43,815 nt of DNA from Perkinsus chesapeaki (lineage: Eukaryota; Perkinsozoa; Perkinsida; Perkinsidae): positions 3,570-47,384 of the forward strand of contig JAAPAO010000247.1 in NCBI GenBank assembly GCA_013115145.1, given 5' to 3'. Below are positions 9,091-18,757 of the stretch, in pieces; within the stretch, counting starts at the first letter, position 1; each line of letters opens with the position of its first letter. The notes beneath the pieces were generated by a model. That model worked only from the letters and a program-made list of their open reading frames with translations. It made no database searches and had not been told where the DNA came from. A program made the position numbers and the translations under genes.

Positions 9091-10458
9091 TAGAATTACC
9101 GTTGTCAGGTTTACAAGAACTTCTCTTGTCGAGGAGCGACCAACAGCGAAAAATTCGTTTCCGGTATGCACTTAGATCTTGGTCCGTGCAATAATGCTGA
9201 CTTGAGCTCGTCCGCTGCACTAGTGGAGCGAATGGAGGGGTATATCTCAGAAAAGCGATATAACATCGAAAAACAGGAAAGCGGCTGGCTGGCGTGACAG
9301 TCCCGATTTAGGGATTATTGATTCATATCTGATTGTTGACACTTAGTTTTACGTTTCTAGTCCTCGCTGGTGTCAAGTTATTCAACTGCTTGTCAATAAT
9401 GCTAAAGGTGCTGTTCAATCTTGCTCACTATCACATGGTTAGAAGACAGTAGTAGCCAGCATGTCCTCAGTGAAGGCTACCTCTTTGCATCCCCATCCGA
9501 GAACACACCCGAATTGTCGATGCGAGAACTTGGCTCCTATCGATGAAATGAAAGCTTACCCCTACCCGACATTTAGCGAGATGAGACGGAATGCATTATA
9601 TTGGGAGGATATTAGCCTTCTATACAGTAATTAGGCATATCTTATCAAGATTCACTGGTAGTTCTGCGCTATGCAGTAGCCACGTTGTCTCTTGATAGCT
9701 CCCGATAAGCACGGCGTTTCTTCGATCACGAGCGTCGCACTGGGGCCGTTCGGGACTCCTGAAGATACGAATACGATACGAATTAAAATCATCATCATTG
9801 ATCGAAGTGGCACTCGAGCTAAGCGTTTGACAATGTCAGATATTGAAATACCTGGAGGTCAGGCTTGTGATCAGGAGTTGAATTTCGGGAGCGATGGCGC
9901 TCGTCGATGTCCAGGTCACCCCCGCCAGCAAGTTGCGCGTCGCATAGATTCTGCGCGGGTGCGTGCACATGCAGACTGTGCACGCGTATCAAGTACGCTA
10001 CACGAGGGTGGACACACCGAGTCAGATTATTAAGTATTGGGAATGAGTCTACATTTCTCCCCTGTCTCTTCCCACCCGGCGCGAGGACCTGACGCGCGGC
10101 GCGTTACGCGCGGGAACGGAAGGAGTTAACGACTGCATTTTTGCATAATATTGACCTTACTGTACAACTTGAACACAAGTCAATGTATTGAACGAAATCA
10201 CTGGTACAAATGGAGGAGGTGAAATCGCTCTGTTCGTTAGTTATCGGAGATTTCGAGAGACATCGATGAGCCGAGAGAAAGTTAGTTGTTTAAAGCTGGA
10301 AGGGCTTGCCTTCATCGACTTCCGGCAGCATAAAGTTATCTACTCCGTAGGAGCCTGCTCTCCTAATGTTGAAATGAATCTAGGAGGAGGCTATGATGTA
10401 ATCAATATTATTAGTAGTAGTATGCCATGGTGTAATAATCCCCTTCGACTGAGATGGG
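9091..10458. other. Gap: dispersed repeat and weak open frames
   Basis: No supported gene. A sequence at about 9294-9385 (GTGACAGTC, then ATTGATTCATATCTGA, then ACGTTTCTAG) recurs at 12463-12545. A + open frame at 9692-10033 (RIKIIIIDRSGTRAKRLTMSD) and a TTG-started one at 10188-10466 are possible exon relics but lack partners. A GC-rich, CGCG-laden patch at 10078-10120 stands out from its surroundings. Confidence 0.4.
9294..9385 (+). repeat. Dispersed repeat, copy 1
   Basis: Shares GTGACAGTC, a 17-bp core TATTGATTCATATCTGA, CACTTAGT../GTGTAGTGTC spacing and ACGTTTCTAG with 12463-12545. Copy 1 has about 9 extra bases after GTGACAGTC. A weaker inverted match (GTCAGATACGAATCGAT) is at about 21517-21535. 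It is probably an old mobile or segmental repeat; no terminal repeats or coding potential were seen. Confidence 0.55.
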
Positions 10459-10593
10459 TCAAATGACAAAGTTTTGAGACGTTTTCTTACGCATAACTTG
10501 GACGAACTTCAGCTTCTCATATAGTGCGATTGCAGCCTCGTGGTTTTTGTTGACGTCTAGGACCATAGCAAGAGTGTTAGAGGTGGTCCGGCC
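10459..10593 (-). pseudogene. GNAT acetyltransferase C-terminal fragment
   Basis: On the - strand an acceptor (CCTCAG) precedes 44 codons and a TGA. The peptide contains LAMVLDVNKNHEAAIALYEK then LKFVQV, the classic end of a GNAT fold (LxV...N..A..LYEKLGF), which transfers acetyl from acetyl-CoA to an amine. The motif A loop (R/Q-x-x-G-x-G/A) that binds acetyl-CoA should lie just upstream, but neither 10594-10868 nor the open frame running into it (MKFSFRLRIASIYG) shows it. I read this as a truncated copy; the alternative is an intact gene whose other exons I failed to see. Confidence 0.4.
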
Positions 10594-10868
10594 CTGAGGT
10601 ATAAGCGACATTGAAGGCCCATATATGGAGGCGATTCTTAATCGGAAACTGAACTTCATGGAAGGGGAAGATGGTTTCCAGGGGAGTAGGCAATTACAAC
10701 TACTCTTACTACCTTATCAATAGAGTGTTGAACAGGACGGCTCCCTATACCTTGTTTTCGATATTGCTGGGATACATCAACCTGAAAACACGGTAGGAGG
10801 ACCTGCCCCTGATATATCAGATATAGATAATCTATATAGTTAATCTACACGCTTATAGATAAATCTAG

Positions 10869-11377
10869 TTACATATTTCGAAAGGAACCATAATATGCGT
10901 CATTGAAAGTCCCAATATTTCCAACAAGGGTCTTCCAACTATTTCGAAACAAGATATTCCCGTCCAAACCTACCAAGCCAATGTTGCCGAAAATGCCAGC
11001 CTTCTTGGGATTTGGCCTGATCGAAGAAAACAGTGGTAAGTGTAATTTCCAGGCACCGCAAGCAGCCTCGGCGAGCACTGACATTTTCTTTCTGACCGCC
11101 TCTTCTTTTTCCTTGGGCAGTGGATACGGTATGTCCATCCCCATGCATCCAACAATCTTCTGAAGAGTAATTAATCTCCGATCACGTCAAATGTAGATAG
11201 ACATCTCACATTGATCTTATCATCAATGCCCACATAACAGGGAATGCCTTCCTTGTTTCGGCAAGCATAAAAGCACACCTGGTAAAGGAATTTATCACCG
11301 TCTTTGTAATCACGGTAGTTTATCTCTCCGGTCACCGGGGGAATGATAACGAGGGCGATGTACAGATTCAGCTTCAT
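10869..11377 (-). CDS. Small secreted protein, two exons, 152 aa
   Basis: Exon 1 11210-11377 (ATG, 56 codons), 50-nt intron with GTGAGA donor and CTTCAG acceptor, exon 2 10869-11159. Both junctions are phase 0. The N-terminus MKLNLYIALVIIPPVTGE looks like a signal peptide cleaved near residue 17. Mature features: YQVCFYACRNKEGIPCYVG (three Cys), IVGCMGMDIPYPLP and AEAACGAWKLHL, giving five Cys overall, which suits a disulfide-bonded extracellular protein. No family recognised. It is probably exported or secreted; in a parasitic alveolate such genes are often lineage-specific, but that is inference. Confidence 0.55.
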
Positions 11378-11942
11378 GCGTGACTTGATAAAATCCCGAG
11401 TTTACAAACTGGACGATCAGTTGAACACAAGAGACGCGACTGAAGTATGTGGCATCCCGCGTGGGGCTCTCCCGCTGCCAATAGCTATTCGGCCGTTGAA
11501 TGGCTCGAAAGCTTCAACATTCAGAAAGAGCCAGAACTCGCATGCATACCTAGAGGCTCCCTTGTGGGGCAGGACTCTAGCGGTGTGGCGCTACTGGAGC
11601 ACGGTGAGCCCCATCACGTGCACTACCAAGTAAAGGTCTTAACGAAGGTTTGCCGAGCTCCGCGGAGCCAGCTGGAACTGTCAGCTTTACCCGCAGTATG
11701 GTAAGCCGATTCTGGTGATCTTTCACTGGCTTGACGCTGGAAAGTCGTCTGCAGTGTCTGGGGCAGCCGCCGGCTGTTGCGCCACTTGTGCTCCGGCAGT
11801 GTGCGCCAATACGCCTGCTGTTCACCCCTTCCCCCTCTGTTTGTTGAAGACCTCAAGATAGCGACTTTGACCTCAAGAATCCCAACGACCGCGTTGGATC
11901 GTCAGTGGTCTCTCTTCTGTTGTGATCTGTTTGTTGATCGCT

Positions 11943-12028
11943 CGTTCATTCGAGTCCCCGTTTCCCGCGAGCATGGCCACTCGCCCACAGGCGCGTTGCG
12001 CCACGCGCCTGTGGGCGAATGAACGTGC
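11943..12028. repeat. Long interrupted hairpin, 16-bp perfect inner stem
   Basis: Inner arms TCGCCCACAGGCGCGT (11981-11996) and ACGCGCCTGTGGGCGA (12003-12018) are exact reverse complements around a 6-nt loop. An outer pair, CGTTCATTCG at 11943-11952 and CGAATGAACG at about 12016-12025, extends the stem around a 28-nt bulge on the left arm. It may be a small foldback element. Confidence 0.9.
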
Positions 12029-12095
12029 CCCCCAAATTGTTTGTGATGATCAGTCGACGTGGACGATGGGGCTTGTTTATACTTGAGATCAAAGT

Positions 12096-12120
12096 TCAGA
12101 GGTTGAACCTCTGAGGTTCA
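12096..12120. repeat. Chained odd palindromes (9+1+9 and 8+1+8)
   Basis: TCAGAGGTT-G-AACCTCTGA (12096-12114) overlaps TGAACCTC-T-GAGGTTCA (12104-12120). The middle arm serves both, giving GAGGTT / AACCTC / GAGGTT in alternating orientation with one-base spacers. Confidence 0.9.
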
Positions 12121-12462
12121 TTCTGATTATTGGTTGCCAGGTAAGCGCTAGACGCACCAAGTTCTCAGCGTAGGAATCTAGAACTGTGAAAGAGCGTCCA
12201 ATAACTGCCCGGGGCTCAGGCTTATGTGAGGGTCCGTGATTGAGCCAATGTGCAACACATTCTGCTACAGTGGTGTTGACGGCACTGCAGAACGGATCTC
12301 GCAATTGAAGGGCGTAGCGTAAATGCAATAGTACGGAGTTGGTCTAGGCCATGAGACTAGTGAGCGAATGAGGAAGGTTACCTCGGAAAAACGATGTCGT
12401 TGATGCCAAGCAGTCATTCTCGGCTTTATCGATTCGTTGAGGAGGATAACTACTGCATGCCG

Positions 12463-12545
12463 TGACAGTCTATTGATTCATATCTGACCGCCATACATCC
12501 GTGTAGTGTCACGTTTCTAGGTCTCACCTAGCGCGAGTTGTCAAT
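12463..12545 (+). repeat. Dispersed repeat, copy 2
   Basis: Diverged copy of the repeat at 9294-9385, sharing GTGACAGTC, TATTGATTCATATCTGA and ACGTTTCTAG in the same order. Confidence 0.55.
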
Positions 12546-12738
12546 CATTCCGGGAAGTGTTTCGAAATGTTTCTCGTGACAGATCGTCGCGGCCCACGAC
12601 TTGTGTGGATCCTAGAAGTACGCGCCGGGGACACGAACACTCATCAGCTACCTCGCTCGTTCTTATAGAACTTCGAAGGGCCATCGTTGGGGCAGCTTTG
12701 AGGTACCACTTTCGTCAAACAGTGGCATTTTCCTTGCA

Positions 12739-15700
12739 ATGGCACGAATGAATAACATGGAGCTACGCCGGCGGTATAAAGAGTTGGACTTATTCCGCAA
12801 AATTTCTCCCGAAGTCCGAAACCGACTCAACTCCACGTCGAATGGTTGGGTGGTCCAGGTAGCGCTCTAGCTTGGCGAGTACCTGCCAGACCGGAACCTG
12901 TGTTAGGCTATCCAGGCAGCATTCATATCGCTCATGGTCATTCTACTGCTCCTCAATTTAATAGATTATCTACAGCCGGCAGTGAGTACATTAATGCCTC
13001 TCGTATAGTCTTTCAACCTCGCTCATCGCTCGATCAGCAACGCTATTTCCGGTTTTGGTCTTCAAGCTCCTGGATGAGAGGGGCCTCGTATATACTATAT
13101 CATTTGTCCCCGGGTCAACAGCTCTGCAGTCAATACTTTATCTATCCAATGAATATTGAAGAATATGCCAATAATACCAAATTGATTATTTTCATCTTGT
13201 AAATCTTGCTGAAATGAGTAGCTCTCACCTTGGATATTATATAGGCTTCGAAATCCAAAACCTACATTTCGTGCCCCTAATGGCCAATACGATACAGAAA
13301 GGTATCTGATATCGAATATAGAGTTCAGTGAAGGGCGCCTGTCATCCACTGCCTCAGCCACCCGAGCAATGGTTCAGTGTGGATGCATCCGAATCATTGA
13401 CCAGCGATTCCAAACCAAAGCTGCGAGTGATGCTGAATATGACATTCACCAACCTGCCATGTGCGGCCCTCAGCTTGGACTACCACGTAACGCTTCCACT
13501 GAGCTTCCGGGGCTCTTCTGAGCATTCTTTTTATGATAGGATGTCATGGGATCGAAAGTGGTCGATGTTCGATCAACCATGTTCAAAACTAGGCTGAAAT
13601 CGGACGGGACGGAGATCAGTGTGGAGAACAATGCACCGCGTGCCATCGGTGAGCTCTAGAAAGTTGAAGCGTGGCGCTGATATCGCAGCGTTAATAGTAC
13701 ACAAGTGGTCAGACTCGGAGTTGAAGTAAAGAGTGTAGTCATCCGCCCGCGCCGTAGCCATCAGTATGTCTTATTATTTCGATCCTACTCACCACTCGAG
13801 CTTTCATGGTTGAAAAAGTTGATGTCTGAATCTCTTAGTTCACTCCGAAAACCGAGCGAACGGCGGACCGCAGATCAGACTTCGAGCGGCAAATGATACC
13901 AACGAGTCCTGCGGTAGAACTGAGCTATGTTGTTGGCTGCCAGCTCTTAGTGTTGTCTGTTACAGGCAACTGCTATGGTGCAATGGAACCCGATAACTGT
14001 TGTGATCGATGTGCTGATGTCATGTACGCCTATAGGTTGAAGAAGTAAGAGTGAATGGTTGAGTGACAAATGTAAAGATAGTTATTGACAGTATAAAGAC
14101 TTTTTAGATAGTCATATTCAGCATGATGAATTGCTGGTATTGATCACTACTAAATTGTCGTTAATAACTCGGATACTCTATCACAATCTATTCTATTATA
14201 GGATCGACATACAAATATATTATCCTGGTAACGACAAAACTCTAGCTTCATCATTACCAGCAAATAGCTTTGTTATTATCATATTTGAGGACGCCGATGA
14301 GGCACAGGGCCTTGTTATGGTGTCGGTTTCCGAGCCCCTATAATCTTAAACTTCGATCTATTTCCTGGCGACGCTAGTCCAATTTGGTCAATATCCCAGT
14401 CACTCCTCACCGCCTGTGTACCAGAGACACCATTGCGGAACCGATGAGATTCCCGTTATATCTCTTGGTCGTAGGTGGGCTCTCCCGAGAGTTGAGGATG
14501 TTGCCCAATGCAGGGAGGAGGCAGCAGCTGGTCGGCTCAACACTGGTGATGCAGTTTAGATTAGCTTTGGGTTACTCTACGCTGGATTCTTTCTGGTGTC
14601 ATCAGGTTTAAACGGTCCACATCAGTCAACACTGACTAAGGGTGGCGTTGAAAGCGCGAAGAAACACGAGCAAGCATTTGACGATATGATATGGGTGGCC
14701 ATCTCGCCTTTTTCGGCATCTGTGAACGGTTTCTAATTAGGGAGGAGGCAGCGTTCCTGGCTTTGGTGACCGAAAGACTTGGAAGGCAGTGAAGGTTGAG
14801 CAAGGTGAGGGTGTGGTGGAACAATGAACACGTCCGAGATTTGCGGAGTCCGAGTTTTCCCATTCTACGCCCCCTTCTGCGGGTGACTGCAGCCAGTTGT
14901 TGTATAACTGCTATATTAAATATCGAAACCAAAATAGTTACTATTGAGAACACTTTTGCATTGTGATTTTGGTTTGCCTTTAAGAATCTAGTCGCTTTGC
15001 CGAGTCGGGCCTCTTTTTCAGGGGGATAGTCTCAACACTTGCTCACTCTTCTGTCGTACACAGGTTCAACTGCCGCTTTGCAAGTTGGCAAAAATCCCAC
15101 AGTTAATATGGAGTACTCGGACATTTTAGAGGACGGCAAACTATCTCTGAAAAGACCGGAAGGCGGCCGTGGTAGAACAGCCGTCTTCGATTCTGCAACA
15201 GCACGCAGCAAGCATGCAGAGGATCCAGGCTTGGCTCGCGAGGCTGAGGTGATCGACGACACTGTTCCAGAGGCTGACTCGACTGAGCCAAGTGAGGAAC
15301 GACCGGAAGCTCCGCGAAGAAGACTGCGAGAGGTCGGACATATAGGTGAGCTAGACGGGAGCTTCATGTGACCTCGAAGATCTATGTTGTTAGCGCCTTA
15401 CCAAGGTCGCTTTTCTCCCATATTCGCACGGGACGAGGTTGAGTTGCAGAGACTCGAGGAGCAGAAGGGAGAAATGTGCCGAGTAGGGCGATCTGGTTGT
15501 GTACGCAACTGTTGTCTTGATAGTTCTGGGGATACTTTGATACGGCAAAAGTTCCAGGGAACTTTCACATCTCAACACATGGAGTTTCGAGAGAGGCTTG
15601 GGAACAAGTCATGGGTCCACGTAAGGTCTTTACCGAGGATGTTCACGGTCTCGCTATTTCGACGTTCCTATTCGTTTATATCTGGACGCCTCAGGTGGGG

Positions 15701-17213
15701 GATACCTCGGTTTTGATAAGCCCTCAAGAAGCGATTTCAATATGAGGTGAAGTCGGAGGGTGTCTGCTCGGGTATGCAATATATTTGATAATATGAGACA
15801 GAACAGTGATGTTAAAGTGTCCTATTCAAACAACGTAGCTCCTTTAGCATAGCCTCTGCAACGGAACACCTAGGCTTTCACAAAGCCCCACAGTTTGACT
15901 GGACGTATCATACAGAAGTTCGTAATGAGAACCAAGCCGTTGCGCAAATTTCAGTTTTAAGCATGAAACTGGATAGATGACCGTTGATGATGTACATGGC
16001 TCGCAGGCACATCATCCACCGTTTGGACTTTGTCGATCCGCAGACAAATGCAACAGTTGGTGCTAGCAATCTGATGGATATGGATGATAAAGCTGAGAGC
16101 CGTTCATTGGCATATCAGTAAGCTTGCCATGTCCTTGCAACGCGACCATATGACGCTTACTGTTAGATACTACCTAACCGTGAACCCAGCATCCGACCTC
16201 ACTGGTCAGCTGCCTATTCATGGGTAAGTAGAGGTTTGGCCTGCAGAGTCACGTGAGCTTGCTATGAGAGCTGCACAAGATTGTGTCTCAAATGTATATC
16301 GAAGAGGAACAGAGACGATTTCCATGACCCTGTATCTGTTTCGATCAAATATAATTATGCAAAACACACTGTGGTATACTTGTGGACGAGGATAGTCTAT
16401 CCGTCAACGCTCGCTCGAATAGGATTACAGACTCGATAATGCGAACCACCACTTACCGCGTGTAGAGTAAATAAACGAAGAACAGGAAGAGCCCGCCTGT
16501 GCGCCTTTTGAACTACGTGTCCTAGGGCGAGCAAGGTTCTTGACGGTGGTGATTAGCGATTCATTGTGCGTCACGGTCTTATTTTTCTCAGGTATCAGTA
16601 TCAGGGTAGTCTCATCGGCAGCTCTTCAAATTCATATGACCTTACGACAACATTCAGATTTGACATCGATCCTATCCGCATCAGGTAACCTTCTAATTTA
16701 CCCGTTTTCAGCCTGGAGCTCTCGGATTACCGCGTGGAGAGATAATGTCTCTCCAATAGAGCTGTTATAAAAATATTATAACAGCTATATCATACTTGCA
16801 TAAGCAAACGATATTCATAGGAACTCATCACCACTAGTTGAACTCAATGTAGACTTCCATAATCTGGAAAATACAAGAGCGATGGAGGAATGTACTGTAT
16901 AATTAGTCCTGAGCGTAGTAGTTCACACCTTCTTGGGACAATAACAATCAGCGTGGGTGGTGTACCCTAGGAATCCCTAGGATACTCTTCCATGGCTGAC
17001 GTAGGAATCCCTAGTAGGGATCGGCCAGGAATGGGAATCCGCCCCTGTTCTCTTTCTCGCGGCAGGTAGCTGCATTTGTGTTTTCTTGGCAGTTACAAGC
17101 TAGCACCGTCGAAAACCCTGGCACATTTCCTAACTCATGCATTAGCTATTACTGGTGGTATGGTCGCCGTTATGTCTATGATGATCAAAGTTGTTGATAA
17201 TGTATTGATATGA
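12739..17213 (+). CDS. ERGIC3: ERV46/ERGIC3-like ER-Golgi cargo receptor, 497 aa
   Basis: COPII-vesicle membrane protein cycling between ER and Golgi. Exons: 12739-12858, 12916-12981, 13358-13486, 13540-13648, 13839-13913, 13966-14044, 14202-14227 (least certain), 15064-15345, 15406-15482, 15524-15620, 15695-15746, 16007-16117, 16167-16223, 16592-16684, 17093-17213. The summed length is in frame. Family marks in order: YKELDLFRKISPEVRN; first membrane helix (AAFISLMVILLLLNLIDYL); MTFTNLPCAALSLDYHDVMG; FKTRLKSDG; the Cys motif CGNCYGA...NCCDRCADV..AYR, which defines the ERV46/ERGIC3 branch; EEQKGEMCRV then KVPGNFHIS; HIIHRLDFVDP; FDIDPIRIS; and the second helix (FLTHALAITGGMVAVMSMM). The cytosolic tail is short (KVVDNVLI). 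Exon 15064-15345 adds about 93 acidic, probably disordered residues with no counterpart in animal ERGIC3. Introns range from 41 to about 840 nt and contain inverted repeats. Confidence 0.82.
16760..16786. repeat. Inverted repeat 11+5+11 in an intron
   Basis: AGCTGTTATAA and TTATAACAGCT flank AAATA inside the last intron of the ERGIC3-like gene. A smaller stem (GGAGAGA / TCTCTCC) precedes it at about 16737-16755. Confidence 0.85.
17007..17021. repeat. Odd palindrome 7+1+7 in an intron
   Basis: ATCCCTA-G-TAGGGAT. The neighbourhood (about 16966-17021) repeats AGGAATCCCTAG twice, so the palindrome is part of a small cluster just before the last exon of the ERGIC3-like gene. Confidence 0.85.
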
Positions 17214-18083
17214 ATTATCTCTGCTCATCATGATTGAAGAACATGATAATGTTTCTAGTGTGGGAGGATTTTCACCTGTTTTGCATTAGTATGGAGACTC
17301 TCCTTTGCGTGCCGACACCTCTATCGTGGATCTCGACTCGGAACTAAACCCTGTTAAAAAGTAGAGATACACTAGTGCCCCGGTAGAGCCATCTGATGAG
17401 AACGCTGTCAGAGCCTAGACTACGCTTCTGTGGGTGACACGACTGGTGATGAATACGTACCTGCTCTGGAAGCTGTGTACTTCAACAACCTCGTAATAAC
17501 CTTGTTTAAAGCGTGTATACTTAAATAACGTGATCATGAAGACCAATATCGATCAGTGAGTTTCGCGGAGCTCCTCAACTGAACAACTTCACGTGAGCCC
17601 GTCATCAGCGAACCCGTCATCAGTGTCCCAGCAGTAGTACCATGATGGTACACGTGAAGATATCTAGCCGCGCTGCTGTTCATCGATAATTCGTGACCTT
17701 GCCTTATCTATCGGATGTTCTAGACAACAAGGCTCTCATAACGATGACATGGATAATAATGCGGCGAAATACAAATCAGCTGCCCAGGATGAACTCTGGA
17801 TGACACACACGTAAGTATTAACTATGAAAGAGTGAAGTGACACGCTTGGGACCTAGTCATTCACCCGTTTTGAACTCTGAGCCATCAATGCTTGAGGATG
17901 ATGAAAGAACCCCTGTTGTGCCACAAATGGAAGCTTTGCTATACAAACTAGTACCAGAGGGCGATCGCATAGCCCCGCTTTTACTGATAGCTCACTGAAA
18001 GAATCAGCCTGACACACTCTTTACTATCAGATGGCCTTTCCGAGAAGGCGGTACCCTTCACCATTACTATGAGCCTAAAAATA
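17214..18083. other. Gap with short exon-like pieces on +
   Basis: Three short open pieces look protein-like and border splice-like sites: about 17418-17493 (GDTTGDEYVPALEAVYFNNL, then GTAATA), about 17723-17811 (preceded by TTCTAG; NAAKYKSAAQDELW, then GTAAGT), and about 17881-17998 (PSMLEDDERTPVVPQMEALL then a stop). They could form a small gene of unknown type, but I found no start codon. A 7+1+7 palindrome (GTACCAT-G-ATGGTAC) is at 17637-17651. Confidence 0.35.
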
Positions 18084-18299
18084 TTAGATTGAACGATTGA
18101 TCCGCGATTTGTCCACTGCAAGCTGGACTAGTTGTTCCAGTAGTTCCTCATGGAGCAGTTGAATTTCGGTCCCCGTCTCCCGCTCGGGCAGCAGGGTTGC
18201 TTGAGCACGGTATAGTGCCAAGTTTTCGTAGTTGGTGGCACACCAGTGGCGCTGAGCGGCGCCACACCGGTCTGCTGTGGGTGACACCGTGTGGCACAA
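18084..18299 (-). CDS. Possible small hypothetical protein
   Basis: ATG-started - strand frame of 71 codons. Residues 20-65 (NYENLALYRAQATLLPERET, then LLHEELLEQLVQLAVDKSR) form a plausible amphipathic helix. No splice partners, signal peptide or family were recognised. It may be a fragment of a mobile-element gag-like protein, but the evidence is composition only. Confidence 0.25.
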   Translation of the reverse strand: MCHTVSPTADRCGAAQRHWCATNYENLALYRAQATLLPERETGTEIQLLHEELLEQLVQLAVDKSRINRSI

Positions 18300-18757
18300 C
18301 TGAATGCTGTATCACTTGTATAATTCCAAGGACCAGTGGCAAGCAGGCAGGGTCTGTCTTCAGGCTCCGCTGGATCCATTAAATCTGTTAGCCAATCTGT
18401 ATACTGGTATGGTCTATATCGTCATCGATACCGTACAGATTACGATGGGTAATAATGAGTCTTCCTGGAGCTTCCGTGACACGCCGCGGTCTTCAAATCT
18501 GTAACGAGATGGTTTCTCCAACTCAACTTGGTAAGAGGTTTCTGTATTCCGTCTACTTGTACTTTTCAGCTGTCTGCCTGCTACATTGTAACTGAACTGA
18601 TTTTATTTGGTCACATGTAGCTGCCAGCCTTTATATTCCTCTTCTGTTGTTGTCGCTCGCTGGCGCGGCGGCGTCACGGTGCCATCGTGACGGTGGCGCT
18701 TTTCGTTCAATGCATCGAGCAGTTCACAGTTTTGTATAGTTTCACATTGTTGGACGA
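18300..18757. other. Gap before the secreted orphan gene
   Basis: Nothing firm. A hairpin with arms CGTCACG and CGTGACG lies around 18673-18693. Weak frames on both strands lack supporting splice sites. Confidence 0.4.

Larger units (their letters stand above)
11378..12738. other. Gap: exon-like fragments and inverted repeats
   Basis: No complete gene. On + at about 11447-11631 a frame with WLESFNIQKEPELACIPRGS ends at a GTAAAG donor, and a phase-0 continuation from 11687 reads LYPQYGKPILVIFHWLDAGK before decaying. On - at 12089-12328 an open frame has VAECVAHWLNHG. These may be remnants of a mobile element or an unrecognised gene. Copy 2 of the dispersed repeat is at 12463-12545. Two strong inverted repeats are listed separately. 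Confidence 0.4.

Noticed and set aside
11343-11633. 96-codon + strand frame starting inside the small secreted gene
   Set aside because: It begins antisense to the signal-peptide exon. Only the part from about 11447 in another frame looks coding.
15483-15523. Reading straight through 15483-15523 in the ERGIC3-like gene
   Set aside because: The read-through peptide lacks the KVPGNFHIS block; removing the 41-nt intron restores the conserved order CRV-FWGYFD-KVPGNFHIS.
16685-16711. A 27-nt intron after exon 14 of the ERGIC3-like gene
   Set aside because: The following frame stops after ten residues without the second membrane helix; splicing to 17093 gives the helix in phase.
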